A stretch of 64,000 bases of DNA from Gnomoniopsis sp. IMI 355080 (Eukaryota > Ascomycota > Sordariomycetes > Diaporthales > Gnomoniaceae), in NCBI GenBank assembly GCA_027946555.1, contig JAPEVC010000038.1, positions 124,001 through 188,000 of the forward strand, read 5' to 3'. The position numbers and the translations under genes were made by a program. The notes beneath the pieces were generated by a model. It saw only the letters and a list, made by a program, of their open reading frames with translations. It was not told the origin of the DNA and ran no database searches. Below are positions 56,515-64,000 of the stretch, in pieces. Each line of letters starts with the position of its first letter. Position 1 is the stretch's first letter.

Positions 56515-59500
56515 CAAGGAGGTGGTGATTGCTGATGATGCGATGGATGGACTGTGACGAAATGATGTTTTCTTTTGTGTCAATACTTGATGTGAGACTA
56601 TACTGCATATACTTGTGGGTGGGAAATTTAGCATGCGGATTATGGAATCTGCCGGACTAGATAAATTTGCTAGAAGTAGACATGTGCGGCAATAGCAGCT
56701 GCACTCCTAAAGGTATCCGAGATGGATTAGAGGTGAAACCCAAGTTGCCAAAAACGTCCCGAGTCCATGTAGCAAAATTTGCGATAGCAGTCCACATACA
56801 TTGTACGCCTGGGTAAACGAGCTCCTACCTCTCAAATATGTGATCTTCTGACTGAGAGCCTCGCCCGAGGGAAGTCCGTCCAAGCCGTACTACTAAATAC
56901 ACAATCCACCAAGTCAAATAGTTCGCGTGGGGTTTCTGATGAGAGCCGTGAAGATCAACTCAGTACTTCAGTGTAAGCTATATATAGTGCAAGTCCCAGA
57001 CTGTCCGACGAGTCCACATCAATACCAGTATTATTTTTATGCATCCATAAGCGCAGTTGGGAACCTTCTCAACCGTAGAGTGTTTCCCTTTTGAAGGCAC
57101 CCGTCCCTCAGCCGCGCCCGGAGATCCGCGGAGCAAGCCTAAAGTCATCCCACAATTTCTACAAATACTTTGCTAGCGGAAATGTACAGTAAGAGGTGTA
57201 CATATGTAGATAGACTCACGCCAAGAGCAGACAACATTTCGGACATTTTTCAGCCAATTTGCAAAATGAAGCCTATGTAGTTAGAAGGGCGCAGTGCCAA
57301 AGCCTCATCAGCGAAAGGACCAATTATCGATAGTCAGCTTGCTAGCCAGTCAGCCTCGTCTCGTCCATGCGAGGCCCTTGGCCCTTGCAGACAAAATTAC
57401 TCCATGGGCCGAGGCAGGACAGATGATTTACGACAGCAACTTCGCCAGCCATCATCATCAGATCGGGTCCATTGCCCATGTCACTCATACATCATACGCT
57501 TCTCTATTGTTCTCCGTAAAAGAGCGGGAACAAAAAGTAGGTCCGATCTTTCTTGATCCCGAGGCAATCATCCGACTCGTCCATTGAAAAAAGCAATCAA
57601 GCAAGCGACCCTCCACCACCATCCTCAACTGCATACCACGCACCCATTTTTTCCCTGGCTATAACAACAAACACCCCAAGCCTGCCGTACCCGGGGTCCT
57701 ACATAACCCATAGCCTGCTTTTTTGTACTTTTGAGCGATAGATCGTGTCACTTGCTCTGTACCCCCGTGAGGGTGAAACGATAGTACCTCTCTCTGCCAT
57801 GCAGATGCGTAACGAACGCAGTAAGGCGGCTGCAGTCAGAGTCACATTTGCTCCAGCGGATTCAAAAGATGATCCTCCTCATGCCGTCCTTCCCGCCCTT
57901 TTAAGGCGTACTATATACCCCGTCGTCGTTGGTCTGAAGGATGCAAAGCTGGGCAAGCAACTCCCTCCCCTCCGACTTTCACGCAAACCATGTCATACTG
58001 TAGCAACTATTATGGCTGCAACCACAGCCAAAAGAAATTGGGCCCCATCTGCAATAAAGCAGCACAAGATAATTGCATGGTTGTGTGCTTTGAAGAAAAT
58101 GCTCACAGCCTGACAGCCCAGACAGCCAGGCCCTAAAAACGTCTCATTAGGGTCAGCCAATGTAACCCACAGCAGGATTTGTCGGCGCTGTACCGAGTAG
58201 ACAATCGTATCTCTGCGCACTGTGCGGGTAGACCCTGCTCTTGTTTGAGGGGACACCCAGGGAAAAAATGAAAGCGGAGCTGTCAAACTCCATTCGTCCC
58301 ATCGGCGATCGACCCCATGAGTCGAGCCTCGTTGTTCGACGTCTCGGGCCGGCGCGATGGGAAAAAGCAACTTTTTGCTTTCCCCGGAAGACGGGCGCAA
58401 AGCGGGCTGGGCCTTTCTGCGCACAAGCCCCCAAAAAACCAACCAACAACCAGATTTCCCGTACCACGCGCACCCCACACATCAAACAGCCTCATCATCG
58501 CCGATGTGGGACTGAACAAGCCGCATGATGCATTGTCCACACAGTGTCGGCTGCAGATGTCGCCAGTAGCTGCACTTGAACAGGTACTATAGTTAGAGAG
58601 AATATTCTTCTGATGACTCGTCACACAAGCTGTCCATTCGTGTTCCCCTCTTTTTCTTTAGCCGCTCGGGCCAAAGTTCCATCCTCATGCACGAGCGATC
58701 CTGCTCATGCAACTTTGATTAGCCCACGTGGAATCGTTGGAGCCCTGTCGCACGGCCAGACCGACACGCCTGACCCTGCGCATGCACGGCACACCCCGGG
58801 ACTGCGGGCTGACGGGACGGGCCTACAGTAGATACTATGGTATGAGGCAAGGTTTACATAGTGGTAGAGATCCAGTACCCCTGTCTCCGCTCCATGTTGG
58901 CCCGTTCCCACTAGAGAAAGCCCCTGTCGTTCTTTTGATGGCCACGCGCGCGAGCCGTGCCGAGCGGTCTTGGGTTCGTTTTCGACCTCATTCGCACAGA
59001 CCCTTCTTGAAATCCATGTCCGCAAGGTGGATTATGAGTAGGTACCAGACAGAAAAGTCTCGGAAGAGAAGTCGACGTAACATGGAAAGTCTGCCGGGCC
59101 TGCTCCTGTGCTGCCGCTTGTGGAAGGTCGGTAGGGCTCCGAGCCAATGAGACACAGGGCTGGTAGCAAAGATGCAGAAGCTGTCCTGTGATCAACAAAG
59201 CAAGGAAAACACGACTGCTTAGTGCAGCACAAAATTGTGCAATTCTCGTGGCTGACGAGACGATGATGAGCACAGCCAAAGCTCAAGAATCGGATACCAC
59301 AAAGGCCCGTGATACACACAGGATATCGCTGTAGGAGGAAAAAGAGACCTTCTGAGTGCAGTCTAGGCTGCCCAAAGCCCTCTCCATAGAGCCTATTATT
59401 TATAGGAGCTCAGCCATACTTCGTAATGCAGAATGAAGAAGACTCTCAATAGACTTCTTTGGGCATCTGTAATGTGCCATCGGATGGCAGGTAAAATACG

Positions 59501-62500
59501 AAGAAAGTTTCTGCGGTACTCCAACTCGGCAGATGCAGGTCAGGAGAAACTTCTCACTGTATACTCTACGTCTGCATGACAGCATGAGCTGAAGCAGACT
59601 AGTTGTATGTGAAAACGACCTTGCCTTTGTCGCCTTCTCGCAAGGAGCACAAGGAGATCAGTTCGTGCAGAATGACATCGAACCTTATGACCTTGAAAGT
59701 CTTGAGGCACTGCAGACAGGTGTATGTCGGCAGCAAAGTGCTTGTTCACATACAGTCTCAAGACCAACTTTGCCCATTGGCCACCGTTTCACCCTGTCGA
59801 ATTGCCGCCCATTCTTGTTCAAGAAACTCCAAGATGAGTTCAAAGTCCGCTCTCCTGGCTTGATCTGGCCAAAAGCAGGTCTTGGCTTCATCAACAAGGG
59901 GGCGGTGTGCAAGACACTGTTACTATCACTCGAATCAGCACTGTCTCCACTTGACATCGTGTCAAAGCCCACTGCACGTGGCTCTGGAGCCTATTTGTGT
60001 GCTAGTTGACCTTGTTAAGGACTTGTTGAGTCCTCTTTGAGTCCTCTGCACTTTTTGTTAGTCTCTGTTCTCGTTCGCAAGAGCATCATGTAAGGCAACG
60101 TCCGCGCCCTATCCGCCCTACGCGAGACTTCAAGGTTGGTCAAGCAAATCTTTGCCTGCTGGTCAGTCCGGTCTGTTCACCATCTTCCACTTCAATGTTG
60201 CTGTACCAAGGAAAAGGTTCGCAGTGACTGGTTCGAATAAAGCTTAGACTGTGTGATAGCTCTCAATCCAACGAACCTCATCGTCATCACAGCCGCATCC
60301 TGCATCACTCATCAGGCAAGCTGAAGCTGGCTGTCAGGTAGGAAATCAACCGCAATGCTAACCATAGCCACCTGACCTGTTTGTTGACTCTTTGCTCGCA
60401 ATGGACTCGTGACTGGTTAGAGCAACGCATGAGACACATTCAGTCACGCAAGACGTGGCCGCGGGCGCAAGTAGCTGATGCAGCATTGGAAGATAGCAGC
60501 GATTTGATGCCATCAGCGTAACGCACGAAGACTGTCATGGACAGACTAGCTTTGCGCAGACCATGTGTCCTATCTCTCTGGTCACCAACATCTGCACCAA
60601 CCAATGCGCTTCCATGCGTCGACTTGCTGTACTTTTGCAAGATGCGGGTCGCTGACGGCGCCGCTGCGTTTGAAGGCTCAGAGAACTCACCTCCGTGCCC
60701 TGCCATAAAGCCAAGCATACCTTCGTGCTATCTCTCGGTGGTCGTTAACCCGCTCAAAACAAGATTCCGCCTGGAAACACCACGACTCTTAGAACCCAAA
60801 TCCAGCGAGGTGTATATGCACCGAGCTGCACTCCCATGGTCGACATGCCGAGATATACCTGGACATAGCGCTGCCTCGTGCGTAAGGCAACGATCTCTTG
60901 AAACCATGCTGCTTCATGGGTATTTCAACTTTCTCTGCCTCCCTTCCAGTATACGATGGCTCGAGACTTTGCAGACTCCACTGCACCATCTCGGATAGTG
61001 TTCGGCATCCCCCCCCCGGGCCAGAAAATACTGCTCAAAGTATAGATTGCAACGCCTGCAGCGCCTGTGTAGCGCCCGTAAGAACAGATTGTGGTAATTT
61101 TCTGTTGACTGGATGCTCTTTTCACTGGAGTGGATTAGAATATGAGTTTGTGCATCCAGCTGCTCGGGCTCTCGGCCTTCCGCAATTGCCAACAGAGCTG
61201 CTGCCTTGCAAAGACGGCCAGAGATCGCCACCACTATAGAAGAAAAATTGAATGGCAGCCAAGGTGAGTAGAAGCAGCTGACTCCTCCGACTGTCATATC
61301 ATCCTCGACTCGTCCTAGTGCGAACCGTTCCAAGTACTTTGGTCCTCAGTGTATTGCAAGGCGCTTAGCGAGGCTGAGCATTTCAATGAATGTATGTCGA
61401 GGCAAACTTTCAATTACTAACGCAGTGAGGGCAGACTGGAGTGCGCATGTATTGACGCCGGTTTCCAAGAGGAGTCGATAGGCCACGAGAAGAAACAATT
61501 TGCTTGCAGAGACGATCCGTCGATTGGCTTCGTACTCGTACTTCGGCCTCGCGAGCACCACAAGCTTCTATGGCTTGCATTGGCAAAGCTACAGGGAACA
61601 TGTGTACAAGGCAGATATGTCTCCATGCAAGCACCCTGTGTTGCTGGTCAGCGTTGTAAAGCTTGGTCAGCAGAAGCGAGCTGGGCAACCGCACCAGCGC
61701 CCAATTATTTGGGATAGAGGTGGACGCTTTGCGAGGTCGAGAAAACAAGGCCTTTGTACTCGCAGCCTGTTCTGTTACTTAACAAAACCATGGCGAGTGC
61801 CTCACCTGGCTATGCTCTCCACCGCCATCGTCTTTCTGTACCGCGTCGAATCATTGTGACTCGCCCAGTTCACACTATGCGAGGCTACACTAGCGTGCAG
61901 CACATGCAAAGAGGTTTGCAGCTTTGTTTGCGATACCTCGGCACCGCGATGGCAAGACAATACCTGCTCTGGGCACTCTGGCACGTTGTGTAGTATGGGG
62001 CGGAAGTGGCTGTTACCAAAAGTAAAATACTCTCCTGAGTACCATGGTAATCATTTCAGGCTCTTGTTGCAAGATTCGATCTATCACCTGCCTGAGCGCA
62101 CGCACAGCTGCGACCTCTCGGCCACCGAACGACACTAGGCTGAGCTTCTTTATAGATCAGATTGATCAGCGACCAGTGAATGGACGAGGCTCTGCTGTCT
62201 GGGAGTATACTTTTTCCGCTCAATCTTTCTTCATGCAACAAGATTGGCGCCGATGTCTCGATTCGGGAGACAAGCGTGGTTTGCGGAGAAGAGATTCGGA
62301 CCGGGCTCCAATGTTGGGCCAGGGCTGAGCCTGCAACTCTCATTACCATCAGGTCTTGGGTCGGGACATCCCAACAACTTCTTGGCCATACTCTGTTGCT
62401 CTCTACTTTCTACATTCGCCCTGAATGTCTGCAGGTACACGCGAACTAGAAGGTAGCGCGAGCCGATGGATCTCGCTATTTTGGTCACCGGCTGCAATAG

Positions 62501-64000
62501 ATGATGGAATAGGTAGGTTTCCTTAGCATTGGTTCGGCTTGGGACGGACCGCTAGTAGCGCTATGATAGGCATAGGTGGCCGAACGCTCAGACGGGCGGG
62601 ATGAGGCGCGTCAACCAGTCTGCCAGTGTGGGCGTTAGGGGACCCCGAGCTCCTCCTGGCAGCCTGGTTCCATTGGCGCTGCTGCTTGTGGATCTGAATC
62701 CAGTCAGTTTTCTTTGTCGCGGTCGGGCATCTATCTGGTAATAAGCGACACAAGAAATCACCGGTGATTGGTGATCGTCTCGAGGCCGGACAAGCACACT
62801 GTAGATCCTGCCTGTCTACATGGCAACTGTCGGCTGCATTGCAGCAAGATTGGAAGCTGTTCTTGTACAGGTAGCCACCGTGCCAGGGCTCATGTTTGGG
62901 GTCTCCCCGGTCAGTTGGCCGCCGTTAGATGATAATAGACGACGAAGCAGAAATCTGCTCTTCGCTAGGCCGCATGGAGGGAATCGAGAGCTGGTCTAGA
63001 TCGTCGGCCGAGTCCGAGGCCGAGACGGAGTTTGTCTAATGTGGGGGACAGATAAAGGCATCGCCAGATCACCTTGCAGTGAAAGGTGCTTCTTGTCTGC
63101 TGTGGATTATGCGGCCTTGACCGCAACGTTATCGCCGTGCCCAAGTCGAAAAGAAACAAGCCCGCATGATGCGAGGTGATCACGATGTCGACGGCAGGCG
63201 GGTGTCAATTCGGTGCATGTGTGTGATGGAGATTGAATCTGTGGCTGCCTGGTGTCCAATTTCGACGGGGGCCTCAGTTATGGAATCTCCCGCAGAACCA
63301 CAGGAGGAGAGAACCCTTCGCCTCCCGGACCTTCCGTCACCCTCGGACAACTGCATGTCCACTGTCACCGAAGCTGTCTACCTAGGTGTTTACGTAGTAT
63401 TGCTAAGCCAAGCTGATGTTTGGGACTTCCAAAGATGTCGAACAGGAGAAACACCGTGCCAGGTGTGGGGCTTGAAGGGAGGGAGGCAGAGGGCATCAAG
63501 CCACGGGATACCAATCACTGGACCCCACGTGCGTGCTTTTTTTTTAATGATCACTATGTACTGTACTATGTGCCTAGGCATCCTCTAGACGCCGACCTCA
63601 AGGATCGAGAGCGGGGAGATATGTAGGTGCTGAAACAGCAATTGACCCACGGCACAGCTACAGTGTTGGCCAAGAACGATACACCCCATATACCACTGTG
63701 TACTATCTTCCGTGCATGTCTCCTCGGGCGCCGCGCCTTTGCCCCCAAGTCCACAATCAAAAGGTCGTCTGGTCACACGAAGATCAAAAAAACCTGAGTG
63801 GTTTCCACAATTCCGGGGCACCAATGCAGGCCATTGCCTGTCATACTCGGACATCAATACAGGGACCACCCAAGTCTGAGCCATCATGGATCATTGGAGC
63901 CCTGTGACCGCCACTACTAAGTACTGGATCGATTCCCTGGGGGGTGGCCAGTTGGTCCACGATCTGGCTTTGAAAATGACGAGCCCATTCATCAGTGTCC
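56515..64000. other. 7.5-kb segment without supported genes
   Basis: No ORF in this right-hand block has a recognisable domain or joins into a convincing exon chain. The longest are 153 codons (60537-60998, plus) and 140 codons (58728-59150 and 63166-63588, plus). GC content is near 50% with no obvious AT-rich degraded transposon, terminal inverted repeats, tRNA or rRNA gene. A C9 run lies near 61010. It could be the long upstream region and leader of a regulator gene to the right, a long non-coding RNA locus, or simply gene-poor DNA. Confidence 0.5.

Noticed and set aside
60537..60998. 153-codon ORF in the right-hand gene-free block
   Set aside because: No domain, many Cys/Ser/Pro, overlapping ORFs of similar size on the other strand; expected by chance at this GC content.
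63166..63588. 140-codon ORF near the right edge
   Set aside because: No motif, no splice context; not distinguishable from chance.

Overview
This window is nuclear DNA of a filamentous ascomycete (Pezizomycotina). The evidence is short GT-AG introns of about 42-130 nt with recognisable branch points (for example GCTAAC), a NACHT-type STAND protein, a HET-domain protein, a Cip1-like secreted cellulose-induced protein, an Ayg1-like hydrolase, and intergenic TACCTAGGTA-type repeats. I cannot fix the class or genus by eye. No bacterial, plasmid, phage, CRISPR or organelle features were seen.

Layout. 0-6 kb: a partial Ser/Pro/Gln-rich gene cut by the left edge, a HerA-like P-loop NTPase with a frameshift, and a CCDC97-domain protein. 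6-11 kb: a probable tRNA-derived SINE, a TACCTAGGTA repeat, and a 1,017-residue STAND/NACHT gene. 12-17.6 kb: four small metabolic genes (EthD protein, DUF1772/anthrone-oxygenase-like protein, glutathione S-transferase, saccharopine-dehydrogenase-like oxidoreductase). Three of these four carry an apparent one-base reading-frame break. 18-29.5 kb: sugar and polyol genes (GH43, KduD-like SDR, zinc xylitol/sorbitol dehydrogenase, aldo-keto reductase), interrupted by an Ayg1-family protein that has lost its nucleophile serine. 30-45 kb: the Golgi SNARE Sed5 and two very long disordered proteins. 45-49.4 kb: a HET gene with a frame break and a secreted Cip1-like protein. 50.8-56.5 kb: glucosamine-6-phosphate N-acetyltransferase (Gna1) and a large class 3 (DAG) lipase. 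56.5-64 kb: about 7.5 kb with no gene that I can support.

Functional reading. Sed5, Gna1, the CCDC97 protein and the lipase look like conserved core genes with clean frames. The EthD/DUF1772/GST set resembles tailoring enzymes of aromatic polyketide pathways, but no synthase is visible and most members are broken, so it may be a relic cluster. GH43, the SDR, the polyol dehydrogenase, the AKR and Cip1 suggest use of plant cell-wall sugars. The STAND and HET genes belong to fungal self/non-self recognition repertoires. Exon joins were worked out by eye from splice consensus and frame continuity; none has been checked against RNA or database searches.
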